The translations under genes and the position numbers were made by a program. A model generated the notes under the pieces. That model saw nothing but the letters and a program-made list of their open reading frames with translations, was not told the DNA's origin and searched no databases. Below, one piece after another: positions 1 to 8,737 of a DNA stretch of 43,688 nucleotides. Position 1 is the stretch's first letter. Each line of letters opens with the position of its first letter. Source of the stretch: an uncultured Lachnospiraceae bacterium (GTDB lineage Bacteria > Bacillota > Clostridia > Lachnospirales > Lachnospiraceae); assembly GCA_947176965.1 (NCBI GenBank), contig CAMWSU010000015.1, positions 1 to 43,688 on the forward strand, read 5' to 3'.

Positions 1-2082
1 AGAGAAAAGATTATGGTACAGTCCGCTGCCGATCGCAACCCGTCCCGAATGATTATAGGGAGCGGCATCTTCATATGTCGTCACAACTGTTCCGTCAATC
101 GCGGCAGTTACCGTATTTTTTTTGACCGTGACCGTTACGCTGTGCCATGCGGCCGGATCAAACTTCTGGACAGATCCGCTCACAACGGTGCAGGCGTTCT
201 TTTTTAACTCCCACTTCCCGTCAGGAGCAATGTGCAGCGCGTATCCGTTTTGCGCGGTTTCCTCATGAAGCTCCGCCGTCAGATGACGGCTTCCCAATAA
301 TATGTAATTGTCGGCGGCAGCGTCCGCAAACCGGAACTCTATTTGCACGGAATAATCGCTCCAGCGGTCATCCCCAAGAAACGTGATCGGATTCGGCGTG
401 CTCCTGAATCTCCAGTCGGTCGGCTTGTTTTCCGCGCCGATCATCTGCATGAGCACGTTGCTTCCGTCCACTTCCGCCACCTCGAATGCGCCGCCGTAAT
501 CCGTCGTATAACGGGGTGCGTTTCCTCTTTTCGCAAAAAATTCTCCGGAATACGCAAAATCATCACTGTAAGGAAGTCCGAGCGGAACGTCCTCATAGCC
601 GCAGTCGCAGACGGACATATCCGCCGTATGTTCGAGCGTCGTAATGGTGACAAGGGAATAGGGCTTCACCTCGAAGGAATAGGTATAGGTTCCGTTCTCC
701 TCCGCGGGACAATCCGTTCCAAGCCTTCTGAAATAATTTTCATTGTAAGCCTGACCCGCATCCGGTCCGCGCGTCTCCCAGATCGTAACGGGCTTATCCA
801 CGCGCTTCATGTGTTCCAAGGTCAATGTATACCGGCGCGCCTCCCCACTGTCGTTGCAGATCACAACGGAGTAGTCCCCTGTTTCGGTATCCGTAACGGT
901 CATATAGTTGTCGGTCGTATCCGTGATAAAATGATCTTCCCTGCCGTCCCCATAGCAGGCGCTGTCCACGTATCTCCATCCTTTTTTGATAAAATGAGTA
1001 AAATGCGCGGACGTCCATATTCCGCAGTCCGCTTCATAATAGCCGCTCCAAGGGGTCTGGGCGTTCAAAAGCGCCTTCGGAAAATATTTCGCGCCCGAAT
1101 AATATGCAGCCACGGCAGGCTGATATTCATACATCGTCATGCTTCCGTTGTAATAGCTGTTGATCACGCAGTTGCAAACGCCCAGCGCACCATTGATCCC
1201 GTTTAGTCCGCTGCAGGTGCTTGTGACGGCAAGCCTCGCGATATTGGTGGGAGCGACTCCCTCGGTATACCAGATTTCCTTGCCATAAGTTTTGTTAAGT
1301 AATTTCGCGTTTGCACTTGCCTCCGTTTGATAGTGCCCGCCCAGAATGTCAACGGAATCCCGCAGCTTTTCGTTCGACATCATTTCATCGGCAATGTTCC
1401 AAGAGCCAACCTCGTCCGACGCAATAATCTTGATTGTTCCGTAATCATAGCGTCCGTCGGCTTCCTTTTTCAGCCTATCCGCAAAATAAATAATCCAGTC
1501 GGTATCCACCTGGTCCGTCTCATTTCCATCCGCGCTGACATGGGTAAACTTCATGCCGTATTGGTCATACGCGCCGTCAAGCGCCGCCTTGTACCACCGA
1601 TACCGCGCTTCAAATCCCAGCTCCCGCGACTGTAGAAACGCATCCGTCACCCACTTCGGCTCGCCCCACCTTAACAGATCAACCGTAATGTCCGGATTGA
1701 CGGTGAGCGCATCAGCCGCAAACATAAATCCTGCGCCTCTGGTCACGTCCGCCTTTTCATCAGCGGAACGCATGATGCACGGCTCCGTCCCCGATGAGGA
1801 ATTGACATCCGTGCCGAATTCGATCTTGATATGCGTCAGTCCCGCGCCGTAATCCGGCAAAAAAAGCAGCTTCATGATCTCCCAATACGCATCAGGATGC
1901 TCGGTTTTGTAGTCCATCAGCAGACGGGAGGAGTTGTTGCCCGTCACAACGCCAAGCCCCCTGTAAACCGTGCCTTCATCCATGTTGATCGTATTTCCGT
2001 CAATTTTTATGATCCTGCAGGACTTCTCCGTCTCCGCCTTTGCATTTTTCCGCTTCACGGCTGTTTCGACATGATTCTGCAT
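1..2082 (-). CDS. GH59 galactocerebrosidase-like glycoside hydrolase (3' end cut by window)
   Basis: The minus strand is open from an ATG at 2082 to the window edge (694 codons, no stop), so the C-terminus is missing. A GGAGG lies 8 nt before the ATG. The N-terminal part carries YRGLGVVTGNNSSRLL and GTEPCIMRS, which match the start of the galactosylceramidase (GALC) barrel. The probable nucleophile Glu is in IWYTEGVAP, after DILGGHY. The acid/base Glu may be the one in DGNETD, where GALC has WNE. TPWSGYYEADCGIWTSAH resembles the EPWSGHY segment of GALC. The C-terminal half (YSDDFAYSG, then WSDYSVQIEF) looks like the GALC lectin-like sandwich. The family cleaves beta-galactosyl sphingolipids. 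No signal peptide is visible, so a cytoplasmic enzyme acting on imported substrate is inferred. Family assignment is confident. The substrate is not. Confidence 0.82.
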   Translation of the reverse strand, partial: MQNHVETAVKRKNAKAETEKSCRIIKIDGNTINMDEGTVYRGLGVVTGNNSSRLLMDYKTEHPDAYWEIMKLLFLPDYGAGLTHIKIEFGTDVNSSSGTEPCIMRSADEKADVTRGAGFMFAADALTVNPDITVDLLRWGEPKWVTDAFLQSRELGFEARYRWYKAALDGAYDQYGMKFTHVSADGNETDQVDTDWIIYFADRLKKEADGRYDYGTIKIIASDEVGSWNIADEMMSNEKLRDSVDILGGHYQTEASANAKLLNKTYGKEIWYTEGVAPTNIARLAVTSTCSGLNGINGALGVCNCVINSYYNGSMTMYEYQPAVAAYYSGAKYFPKALLNAQTPWSGYYEADCGIWTSAHFTHFIKKGWRYVDSACYGDGREDHFITDTTDNYMTVTDTETGDYSVVICNDSGEARRYTLTLEHMKRVDKPVTIWETRGPDAGQAYNENYFRRLGTDCPAEENGTYTYSFEVKPYSLVTITTLEHTADMSVCDCGYEDVPLGLPYSDDFAYSGEFFAKRGNAPRYTTDYGGAFEVAEVDGSNVLMQMIGAENKPTDWRFRSTPNPITFLGDDRWSDYSVQIEFRFADAAADNYILLGSRHLTAELHEETAQNGYALHIAPDGKWELKKNACTVVSGSVQKFDPAAWHSVTVTVKKNTVTAAIDGTVVTTYEDAAPYNHSGRVAIGSGLYHNLFS

Positions 2083-2148
2083 AGGGTGCGCCTCCGTTTT
2101 CTTAGGATTTCAATATCATTTATCTAACCTCGCAAACTCGCGCATTAT

Positions 2149-2273
2149 ATCATGTCCGCAGGAAATCAAGCGCGAACGCAGTGAGCATTTGATTTCACCT
2201 GACATGATAACGAGAAAATCAAATCTGCGAAGCAGATTTTTAAGCGCGAAGCGCGGCAGTCGCGCAGCGACTG
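2149..2273. repeat. Cluster of four intergenic hairpins
   Basis: Between the divergent GH59 and XRE-methyltransferase genes lie four inverted repeats in a row. The first is a long imperfect stem at 2149-2208 (ATCATGTC paired with GACATGAT, then AAATCAA with TTTGATTT). The others are AAATCTGC-GAA-GCAGATTT at 2221-2239, GCGC-GAA-GCGC at 2244-2254 and CAGTCGC-GCA-GCGACTG at 2257-2273. No T-run follows, so these look like a repetitive intergenic palindrome element rather than a simple terminator. Confidence 0.7.
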
Positions 2274-2378
2274 AATTTTCGAGTCTATTTTATCACAAAA
2301 GACACACCAAAGGTATGCTTTTTCTCCCGACAGGCGAACGGATTCTCTTTTTTGCCGGAATACAAGGTATGCCCTTTC

Positions 2379-2387
2379 TGCTATAAT
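2379..2387 (+). promoter_or_regulatory. Extended -10 promoter for the XRE-methyltransferase gene
   Basis: TGC followed by a perfect TATAAT (2382-2387) forms an extended -10 element about 50 nt before the ATG at 2440. No convincing -35 is present at 16-18 nt, which fits an extended -10 promoter. Confidence 0.5.
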
Positions 2388-2439
2388 AAGGGTACGCTCA
2401 AGCCCGAATCACGGACGGAGCGGGAATGGAGGATATATT

Positions 2440-3570
2440 ATGAAAAATCTGACGCTGCGCATCGCGGATCTGCGAAGAAAAAAACAAGTGACACAGCAGG
2501 AATTAGCGGACACCATCGGCGTATCATTCCAGACTATCAGCAAATGGGAAACGGGGAGCAGCATGCCCGATATCACAATACTTCCGCTGCTGTCGGAATA
2601 TTTTCAGGTATCGACAGATCAGTTGTTAGGGTTACAGCCGCTTGACGGGGAAGTGTATGTGCCGGAGAAAACGGCGACAAAGGATTTTTGGAATCAGAAG
2701 CTCGACTTTCTTTTACGGACGCGAAAGACCTATTGGAATGACGACTATGTTCATTTTTTAGTCTCACAGGTCTGGAAGGTGGATCATCCGGTCTCCATTT
2801 TGGACTGCGGATGCGGCTACGGGTTTCTGGGACTGCTTCTGCTTCCTCATCTTCCCGAGGGAAGCACGTATACGGGCATTGATTTTGCGGAAGATCTCAT
2901 TCAAAAGGGAAAATGTCTTTTTGCAGAGCAGGGAACGAAAGCCACGTTTCTTTGCCAGGATGTATTTACCTATTCCGCTGAAAACCGATACGATTTTGTG
3001 GTCTGTCAGGCGGTATTGCGGCATTTGGACAATCCGGGCGCCTTTATACAGAAAATGATCTCCTTTGCGGAGCCGGGCGGATACGTCGTCTGCATGGATG
3101 TCAACAGGGAGTTTGAATGCTGCGGGCTTTATATTGACGGTATGGACTATCAGGATTTGTGTCGTCATGAGGGTCTTTCCAAAAACTGGCAGACCGAGCT
3201 TGTCATGCAGGGGCGGGATTACGCGATTGCGATCAGAGCCGCTCATATGATGCAAAAGCTGGGACTTACCCAGGTCGATGTGCGGGTAAATGATAAGGTG
3301 GAATTTGTCACGCCCCGGCGTGCGGATTATGAGACGGTCAAGCATGATTTTATCACATACAATGATTGGCATTCCGGCATGGATCAGGAGGAAAAGGAGC
3401 AATTCGTCCGGCATCTGCTTTCCCGCGGCCTCTCCCATAAAGAAGCCGAGGATTACTGTAACCGAAACGAAAAAATCACGGAATATTTTGCCGCCAATCC
3501 GATGGCCGGATACACCTTTGTGAGAGGACAGATGATTTCTTATGGAAAAAAAGCATATCCTTCTGATTGA
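2440..3570 (+). CDS. XRE-type HTH fused to a SAM-dependent methyltransferase
   Basis: 376 aa. Residues about 5-60 are an XRE helix-turn-helix (QQELADTIGVSFQTISKWE, then MPDITILPLLSEYFQVSTDQLLG). A class I methyltransferase domain begins near residue 110 with motif I ILDCGCGYGFLG and the acidic strand TYTGIDFAE. The remainder is a small-molecule type methyltransferase C-terminus. The fusion suggests a DNA-binding regulator carrying, or controlled by, a methyltransferase domain. The substrate cannot be read from sequence. GGAGG stands 11 nt before the ATG. The last 29 nt overlap the HAD gene downstream, so the two are translationally coupled. The domain calls are clear and the function is unknown. 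Confidence 0.85.
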   Translation: MKNLTLRIADLRRKKQVTQQELADTIGVSFQTISKWETGSSMPDITILPLLSEYFQVSTDQLLGLQPLDGEVYVPEKTATKDFWNQKLDFLLRTRKTYWNDDYVHFLVSQVWKVDHPVSILDCGCGYGFLGLLLLPHLPEGSTYTGIDFAEDLIQKGKCLFAEQGTKATFLCQDVFTYSAENRYDFVVCQAVLRHLDNPGAFIQKMISFAEPGGYVVCMDVNREFECCGLYIDGMDYQDLCRHEGLSKNWQTELVMQGRDYAIAIRAAHMMQKLGLTQVDVRVNDKVEFVTPRRADYETVKHDFITYNDWHSGMDQEEKEQFVRHLLSRGLSHKEAEDYCNRNEKITEYFAANPMAGYTFVRGQMISYGKKAYPSD

Positions 3571-4186
3571 TTTGTACGGTGTCATCATAAAGGAAAGCAA
3601 GGGCTTCTTTATTCCGTACACCTATGCGCATTTTGAGCCAAAAGAACACGATCGACTCACAAAAGCATTTCGGGAAGATCAGTTGTTTACAAAAGCAGGA
3701 AACGGGGATCTTGGTTCCGATGAATTTCTCACGCTGCTCGGATACCCCGATCCGCCGGAAACGATGCGGGACTATTTGGATCATTTTTTAACTCTTGACC
3801 CGGACTTTGTATGGTTTGCCGAACGTTATCATGAACAATACGACTTTGTCCTGCTTTCCAATGATGTGAAGGAGTGGAATCATTATCTGTTTGACCGATA
3901 CGGGCTTCACAAGTACTTTCGGGACCGCTTTGTAAGCGGGGAGCTTCATATGCGTAAGCCGGCGCGCCGGATTTTTACCTATACGCTTTCCCGGTTACAA
4001 TGCCGTCCGCGGGAATGTCTCTTTATTGACAACAGTGTCACTAATTTGGAGGCTGCGCAGACCGCCGGCATAAACACCGTGCTGTTTAACCGGGATCATG
4101 AGGCATACACGGGAGATATGGTAAACAATTTTGAAGAATTAGATCATTATTTAAAAGAATTTCAGTGGCATACTTCTCATGAATGA
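3542..4186 (+). CDS. HAD-superfamily hydrolase
   Basis: 214 aa. Motif I is LLIDLYGVI, with the first Asp present and the second Asp of the phosphatase signature replaced by Tyr, as in haloacid-dehalogenase-type members. Motif II is VLLSNDVKEW. The Lys of motif III is in MRKPARRIF, and motif IV is CLFIDNSVTNLEAA. The cap is the small helical kind. It starts inside the end of the XRE-methyltransferase gene (GAGAGGAC upstream), indicating an operon with that gene and with the NUDIX gene 48 nt downstream. The D-x-Y motif leaves dehalogenase, phosphatase or other activity open. Confidence 0.85.
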   Translation: MEKKHILLIDLYGVIIKESKGFFIPYTYAHFEPKEHDRLTKAFREDQLFTKAGNGDLGSDEFLTLLGYPDPPETMRDYLDHFLTLDPDFVWFAERYHEQYDFVLLSNDVKEWNHYLFDRYGLHKYFRDRFVSGELHMRKPARRIFTYTLSRLQCRPRECLFIDNSVTNLEAAQTAGINTVLFNRDHEAYTGDMVNNFEELDHYLKEFQWHTSHE

Positions 4187-4234
4187 GTTGTGCTGATGCC
4201 CAAAGTGGCAGGTGAAACAAGAAGGAGGATTGAA

Positions 4235-4690
4235 ATGAGCGATAATTATCATTTTTCGGTGGGCTGTGTCGTCAGAAAAGAACATCAGATTCTGCTTGTC
4301 CGGCATACCTACGGCGGAGCAAAGGGAAAGCTTTTGATCCCCGGCGGACTCTGCATGGAAAACGAATTACCGGAGGAGGCCGCCGTACGGGAGGTTTTGG
4401 AAGAAACAAGCGTCACGGCAAAGGTAAGGCGTATGCTGGGCATCCGCTGTCACCGGAAAACCTGGTATCTTCTATTTGATATGGACTATGTGAGCGGCAC
4501 CCCCACAAGCGATATGCAGGAAAACGATGAAGCCTTATTCTGTGACATTTCGGACGCGCTTGCCCGTGAAGACTGCACGGAAATGACAAAGACCGCTCTG
4601 CGGAAGCTCTCAGATGGATCCGCAGGTTATCTTTATGCGGATGCTGCCTATCGCAAACATAAGGGTGATGATTACGCATTATATATTTGA
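4235..4690 (+). CDS. NUDIX hydrolase
   Basis: About 151 aa from the ATG at 4235, preceded by GAAGGAGG 6 nt away. An in-frame upstream ATG at 4190 lacks such a site. The full Nudix box is present: GG followed by EENELPEE-like spacing and REVLEETSV, giving Gx5Ex7REVxEExS. These enzymes cleave nucleoside diphosphates linked to another moiety. The substrate is unknown. It is the third gene of the small plus-strand operon and ends just before the carbonic anhydrase leader. Confidence 0.88.
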   Translation: MSDNYHFSVGCVVRKEHQILLVRHTYGGAKGKLLIPGGLCMENELPEEAAVREVLEETSVTAKVRRMLGIRCHRKTWYLLFDMDYVSGTPTSDMQENDEALFCDISDALAREDCTEMTKTALRKLSDGSAGYLYADAAYRKHKGDDYALYI

Positions 4691-4839
4691 GCATGGCATA
4701 ACGCGGATGGCGCATCAGGAATTCAGGAAGATCCCCCATAAAACAGATGCTTTTCCCAACAAGTTATGGTATACTTTTCTTAACTGTAACACTTTCTATC
4801 ACAAAAAAACAGTAAAATAAGAATGGGGGACATGAAACT

Positions 4840-5403
4840 ATGACACATCAAAACTTATCTGCCGCAGAGGCAATGACAAAGTTAAAGGAAGGAAATGCGC
4901 GTTATCTGGATGCGACGAGCAATCCGGGCGATATTTCGGTGCAGCTTCGGAAAAAAACATGCGACGAGGGACAGACTCCCTACGCGATCGTCATTACCTG
5001 TTCGGATTCCAGAGTCATACCGGAAAGCATCTTTTCTGCGGGCATCGGCGAGCTGTTCGTCATCCGCGTAGCGGGCAATGTTATGGATCATCACCAGTTG
5101 GGAAGCGTGGAATATGCAGCCGATCATCTCGGCAGCAATCTGGTGGTCGTACTGGGGCATACGCACTGCGGCGCGGTAGGCGCAACTATCACGAGCAATC
5201 CTTCCGGATTTGTAAAATACATAACCGATGAGATCCGTAAGGCGATTGGCGATGAGAAAGACGAATTGACGGCATGCCGCTTAAATGTGGAGAGAAGCGT
5301 TTCCGTTATCAAGGAGCAGTTAAACTTAACCGACGAAAGCAGCTTAAAGGTATGCGGTGCGATTTATCATATCGACACCGGACGCGTGGAGTTTTTGGAC
5401 TAA
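4840..5403 (+). CDS. Beta-class carbonic anhydrase
   Basis: 187 aa. The zinc site is complete: C54-x-D56-S-R58 in TCSDSRVIPE, and H107-x-x-C110 in LGHTHCGAVGA. The length is typical of compact bacterial beta carbonic anhydrases, which interconvert CO2 and bicarbonate in the cytoplasm. GGGGGAC precedes the ATG. It has its own leader of about 150 nt containing a TATACT -10-like hexamer near 4770, and is followed directly by strong hairpins, so it is probably monocistronic. Confidence 0.93.
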   Translation: MTHQNLSAAEAMTKLKEGNARYLDATSNPGDISVQLRKKTCDEGQTPYAIVITCSDSRVIPESIFSAGIGELFVIRVAGNVMDHHQLGSVEYAADHLGSNLVVVLGHTHCGAVGATITSNPSGFVKYITDEIRKAIGDEKDELTACRLNVERSVSVIKEQLNLTDESSLKVCGAIYHIDTGRVEFLD

Positions 5404-5404
5404 A

Positions 5405-5515
5405 AAAGATTGGCGCATTCGCGCCAATCTTTCGAAGAATCCGCTATGCGGATTCTTCTGGGGCTGTGGAATTTCCTATAAGCAAAAAAGAATGGCGCAT
5501 TCGCGCCATTCTTTT
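5405..5515 (+). terminator. Three strong hairpins after the carbonic anhydrase gene
   Basis: Stem 1 is 12 bp with an ATTC loop (AAAGATTGGCGC, 5405-5432). Stem 2 is 11 bp with a TAT loop (GAAGAATCCGC, 5434-5458). Stem 3 is 13 bp with an ATTC loop (AAAAGAATGGCGC, 5486-5515). Stem 1 begins two bases after the stop codon and ends in TTT, and stem 3 ends in TTTT. Termination of the carbonic anhydrase transcript is likely. Stems 1 and 3 are sequence paralogues. Confidence 0.7.
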
Positions 5516-5572
5516 GGGTTATGAAATCTCCTATCTAATCAAAAAGGGGACTGCCGCACTAATTCATAACGG

Positions 5573-5605
5573 GGAGCGGTTCACATTCGTGCGCAGCTCC
5601 TTTTT
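5573..5605 (+). terminator. Short stem with T-run between convergent genes
   Basis: GGAGC (5573-5577) pairs with GCTCC (5596-5600), with an inner CAC/GTG pairing, followed by TTTTTG. It stands at the convergence of the carbonic anhydrase and GH78 genes and reads as a weak terminator on the plus strand. Confidence 0.4.
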
Positions 5606-5608
5606 GTG

Positions 5609-8299
5609 CTAAAAAACGGGGAGGGACTTTCTGACCTCAATCCCTTTTGGTACCGATGTCCTAACCTTTACTTCATTTTCCGTTCTGTGACAATGCACGC
5701 GTATTACCCCATACGGCGTGGCTACGCTCCCTTCTATCCATTCCACATCTTCCGGCAGATACGGGGCTATTTCAATTTGGGAAAATCCCGGCTTCAGCGC
5801 CCTTATTCCGAGCAGATAAAAGGTAAACCATTCCTTGGCATGCCCCATCATGGCATGATTTCGGCTTCTCACCATGCCACACCATAACTCGTCACAATTC
5901 CAGTATTCCGGAAGCGTTGTCAGCCCCTGATCCGCGAAAAAACGATAGCTTGGTGCGGTCTGATTCATGATCATTTTATATACAATATCATTTCTCCCAT
6001 TTTGGGCAAGCGCACAGAATACCTGCTTCAGCCCGACCTCTCCCGAAGAAAGATGATATCCTCCCTGCCGGATTACTTCTACCAGCCTTTCTACTGTTTC
6101 CTCTTTCCGATCCCCCGGCACCAAACCGCTGAACAAAACACACCCATAACTTGACTGGCTTCCGTTTCCATAAATACCCGTCCTCTGATCATAACATTGT
6201 GGATGCTTATAAAAAGATGTTTTTGTCAGTTCCGCCTGCCTTTTCCATGCCGCTGCATCTTCCTTCCTGTTAAGTAGCTGTGCGACCTGCTCCATAATAT
6301 GCAGCATTCTGTAATACGCGCAGGTAGCAACCAGAACATTGGGCGTATTTCCCGCAAGTTCTCCCCATTCCCCCATCTGCGCATAGTCCTCCAACACGCC
6401 ATCTTTAAGATGCTGCCCAAGATACTTCAGATACCGTTTCATCGCCGGATACGCTGACACAAGCACTGTCTCGTCGCCATAATACTGATAATATTCCCAC
6501 GGCGTAAAGACACACGCGCCACCCCAGTTCGGATCGCGATGCAGTCCGACGATTCTTTGGTATTCCGGAATAATGGCAGGAACATAACCTTCCGGTTCAT
6601 TATTTTCCAGTCCCGCCTGCTCCCTGTCAATCTGTGAATCCACAATATCATGAATCACCTTCCGCATCCATGCGCTGATATCATAAGTTCCGGCCAGCGA
6701 GCGGAACATCAGATGGCTGGTCTCTATCCATCCGAGCTTTTCAATCTGGGGGCAGTCCGTAAAAGTACTGAACATGTTGCTCTCCATGGAATGCTCCACC
6801 ATATCGTTGATTCTGTTCAGGCTTTCATCTGAGGATTTAAAATACCCTGCTTTCTTATTTGCAGTCCGTAAGATGCAGTATCTGAAATTTTCTTTTTTTA
6901 ACTCTATTTCCTCTCCTCCCGCCCGTCCTTCCGTTCCATGCTCAACGATTTCAATTTCAAGATACTGAAAACCCTGATAGCAAAAAGAAGGATGCCATAC
7001 CTCCCTGCCTGTTCCTTTCATCCGATATGAGTCTATGATTGCACAGTGATACCGCTCGCTCCAGCTCTGTGTACAGGAAGACTGTTCCACTCCTTCCCCG
7101 CATTCCTGCAGCAGCTCCGCCGGAAACATTCGAAGCCAAATCCCTTTCATCTTTGGCACTGTATCAATATCTATTTCCGGGAAACCGGCCCCATTCCGTC
7201 CCATGTCCACCAGCCAGTTTCCGTTTTTCAGTTTTCTCACGCTCTTCGCCGGTATTCTTTCCATAATTCTGATCGGCGGAAACTCCTGTGCTATCATTTT
7301 TCCCATAGGAGCGCTCATTCTGACCGCCGGATGCCAGCCCTCCCTTATGCCGCCCGGCATATTCCAGTCCGGTATTTCCAGCGTGGCATCATAATCTTCC
7401 CCGCCATACCAGTTCTGAAATACTACCGGTCCATTCTTCCATTTCCAGTCTGTGTCTGAAACTGCGGCCGTCACGCTCTTTCCGGATTTATATGTAATCT
7501 CCAGCTGGGCTTTCAGTTTTTTATTCCCGCTTATTCCCGGCTTGACAAATCCGCCGTCATTTTTCTGATAGCGGTGTGCAGGATGAAGGGTGCCATCAGG
7601 ATACGTCATGACCGGGTTTATCTGAAAATTCGTATACTGCCCGTTTCCCAAAATCACCCCCAGCACATTTTTGCCTTCCCTAAGCAATGTACTTACGTCA
7701 TACACTGCATAATAGACGGTTTTTGTCGCGTCACTTTCGCCCGGATCGAAATAGGTATCTGAAATTTTACTTCCATTTAAATATGCTTGAAAAATTCCCA
7801 ATCCGCTGATATAAAGGCGTGCCCGCATCATATTCTCTAATTCAGCAGTAAAATCATATGCAAACAGCGGTGCCGCCGACTTGTTCCCTTTATAGTCCTC
7901 CCCCTGTCCGATCCACTCACCCTGCCAATCCTCCGGAAACAATCCCATCTCCCACGAAGAAATATCGCTCCACCCTATGTCGCTGCCGTCCCGGCCCCAA
8001 ACTTTTACTTTCCAGTAAACAATTTCTCTGGCAGAAAGCGCTTTCCCTCTGTAGATGATACCGAATGTTTCCTGCCGTTCCACAATGCCGGAATCCCACA
8101 AATCCGCTTCATCTTCACGAAGCAGCTCGGGGCTTGAGGCCGCCAGTACCCTGTATTTTCCTTGGCGAAACATGCCGCTGTCCTTTATCTTTTCAAGCCG
8201 ATAACTAAGCACGGGATTCCCTGTCTGGATTCCCAAAGGAGCATTCAGATTCTGTACCCGCATCTCTACAATTCTTATATTGGTTTTCTCGCTGTTCAT
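5609..8299 (-). CDS. GH78 family alpha-L-rhamnosidase
   Basis: About 896 aa. The layout is an N-terminal beta-sandwich (MRVQNLNAPLGIQTGNPVLS), a rhamnosidase N domain (RLYISGLGIFQAYLNG, YFDPGESD, GVILGNGQY), a concanavalin-like segment, an (alpha/alpha)6 catalytic barrel and a C-terminal sandwich. The barrel signature is TFTDCPQIEKLGWIE. The usual RDERLGW is altered, which may mark a distinct subgroup. No signal peptide is seen, so an intracellular exo-enzyme releasing terminal rhamnose from imported glycosides is inferred. The start is uncertain: ATGs at 8326, 8314, 8308 and 8299 are in frame. 8299 is preferred because GGGG lies at a suitable distance and the family N-terminus begins there. 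Confidence 0.88.
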   Translation of the reverse strand: MNSEKTNIRIVEMRVQNLNAPLGIQTGNPVLSYRLEKIKDSGMFRQGKYRVLAASSPELLREDEADLWDSGIVERQETFGIIYRGKALSAREIVYWKVKVWGRDGSDIGWSDISSWEMGLFPEDWQGEWIGQGEDYKGNKSAAPLFAYDFTAELENMMRARLYISGLGIFQAYLNGSKISDTYFDPGESDATKTVYYAVYDVSTLLREGKNVLGVILGNGQYTNFQINPVMTYPDGTLHPAHRYQKNDGGFVKPGISGNKKLKAQLEITYKSGKSVTAAVSDTDWKWKNGPVVFQNWYGGEDYDATLEIPDWNMPGGIREGWHPAVRMSAPMGKMIAQEFPPIRIMERIPAKSVRKLKNGNWLVDMGRNGAGFPEIDIDTVPKMKGIWLRMFPAELLQECGEGVEQSSCTQSWSERYHCAIIDSYRMKGTGREVWHPSFCYQGFQYLEIEIVEHGTEGRAGGEEIELKKENFRYCILRTANKKAGYFKSSDESLNRINDMVEHSMESNMFSTFTDCPQIEKLGWIETSHLMFRSLAGTYDISAWMRKVIHDIVDSQIDREQAGLENNEPEGYVPAIIPEYQRIVGLHRDPNWGGACVFTPWEYYQYYGDETVLVSAYPAMKRYLKYLGQHLKDGVLEDYAQMGEWGELAGNTPNVLVATCAYYRMLHIMEQVAQLLNRKEDAAAWKRQAELTKTSFYKHPQCYDQRTGIYGNGSQSSYGCVLFSGLVPGDRKEETVERLVEVIRQGGYHLSSGEVGLKQVFCALAQNGRNDIVYKMIMNQTAPSYRFFADQGLTTLPEYWNCDELWCGMVRSRNHAMMGHAKEWFTFYLLGIRALKPGFSQIEIAPYLPEDVEWIEGSVATPYGVIRVHCHRTENEVKVRTSVPKGIEVRKSLPVF

Positions 8300-8342
8300 G
8301 TGATTCATCCCCATAAAACGCCCCATAAATTCATGAAATTAC

Positions 8343-8614
8343 TCAATTCTCCTGAATGCCTTCCAGCGCGTCGATCATCTCATCCCAATCCGTTATGCGC
8401 AAATGTGCAAACGGAATCTCATAGCCGTCATTCTGCCCCGCAAAGGGATTGGCTTCCTCGGTCACGCCCTCATAAAGCACCGGGAAAATATCCGCGCCGT
8501 GCGCACCGTAGACGTCCGCCTCCTTAAGCGAAACCGACAGCTCCACGCCCATATAGTCCAAACAAAGTCTTAAAAAATCATCCTCGTTTATGTCAATCCC
8601 GTAACGACACTTGC
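8343..8614 (-). pseudogene. Internally deleted copy of the HAD gene at 10173-10913
   Basis: This stretch encodes the C-terminal part of the downstream HAD protein almost unchanged (YGAHGADIFPVLYEGVT, PFAGQNDGYEIPFAH) joined to an upstream piece (DYMGVELSVSLKEA). The 99 residues between them are missing. The junction is the octamer TCCGCCTC, which in the intact gene occurs at both deletion ends (10345-10352 and 10642-10649). The loss is therefore 297 bp and in frame. Homology stops at ACGACACTTGC near 8614, where an intron reverse-transcriptase relic begins. The N-terminal catalytic Asp is gone, so it cannot be a working hydrolase. Confidence 0.82.
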
Positions 8615-8737
8615 AAGGTCGATGTCCACAACCCAGCTATGCCCATTGTTCATCATTTCCAATGCTTTCAAGATTGCCTGTTGTGCACATCGTTTTGGTC
8701 TGAACCCATAGCTGTGGTCGTAAAACTTGTTACGGCG
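8613..8737 (-). pseudogene. Group II intron reverse-transcriptase (LtrA-type) fragment
   Basis: The minus strand reads, over about 40 codons, FYDHSYGFRPKRCAQQAI followed by LKALEMMNNGHSW and VVDIDLA. This is the SYGFRP-to-VDIDL block of group II intron maturase/reverse transcriptases. Nothing else of the protein or intron RNA is recognisable on either side. One end abuts the truncated HAD copy. The other end overlaps the stop codon of the phosphotransferase gene. Confidence 0.8.

Noticed and set aside
343-1206. A 287-codon plus-strand open frame
   Set aside because: Antisense shadow of the GH59 gene. It has no ribosome site and arginine-rich nonsense composition, while the minus strand matches a known family throughout.
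2764-3621. A 285-codon minus-strand open frame
   Set aside because: Antisense of the XRE-methyltransferase gene, whose motifs are clear on the plus strand.
8162-8527. Plus-strand frame sharing peptide blocks with one at 10145-10513
   Set aside because: The shared peptide is the antisense of the duplicated HAD sequence, not a conserved protein.
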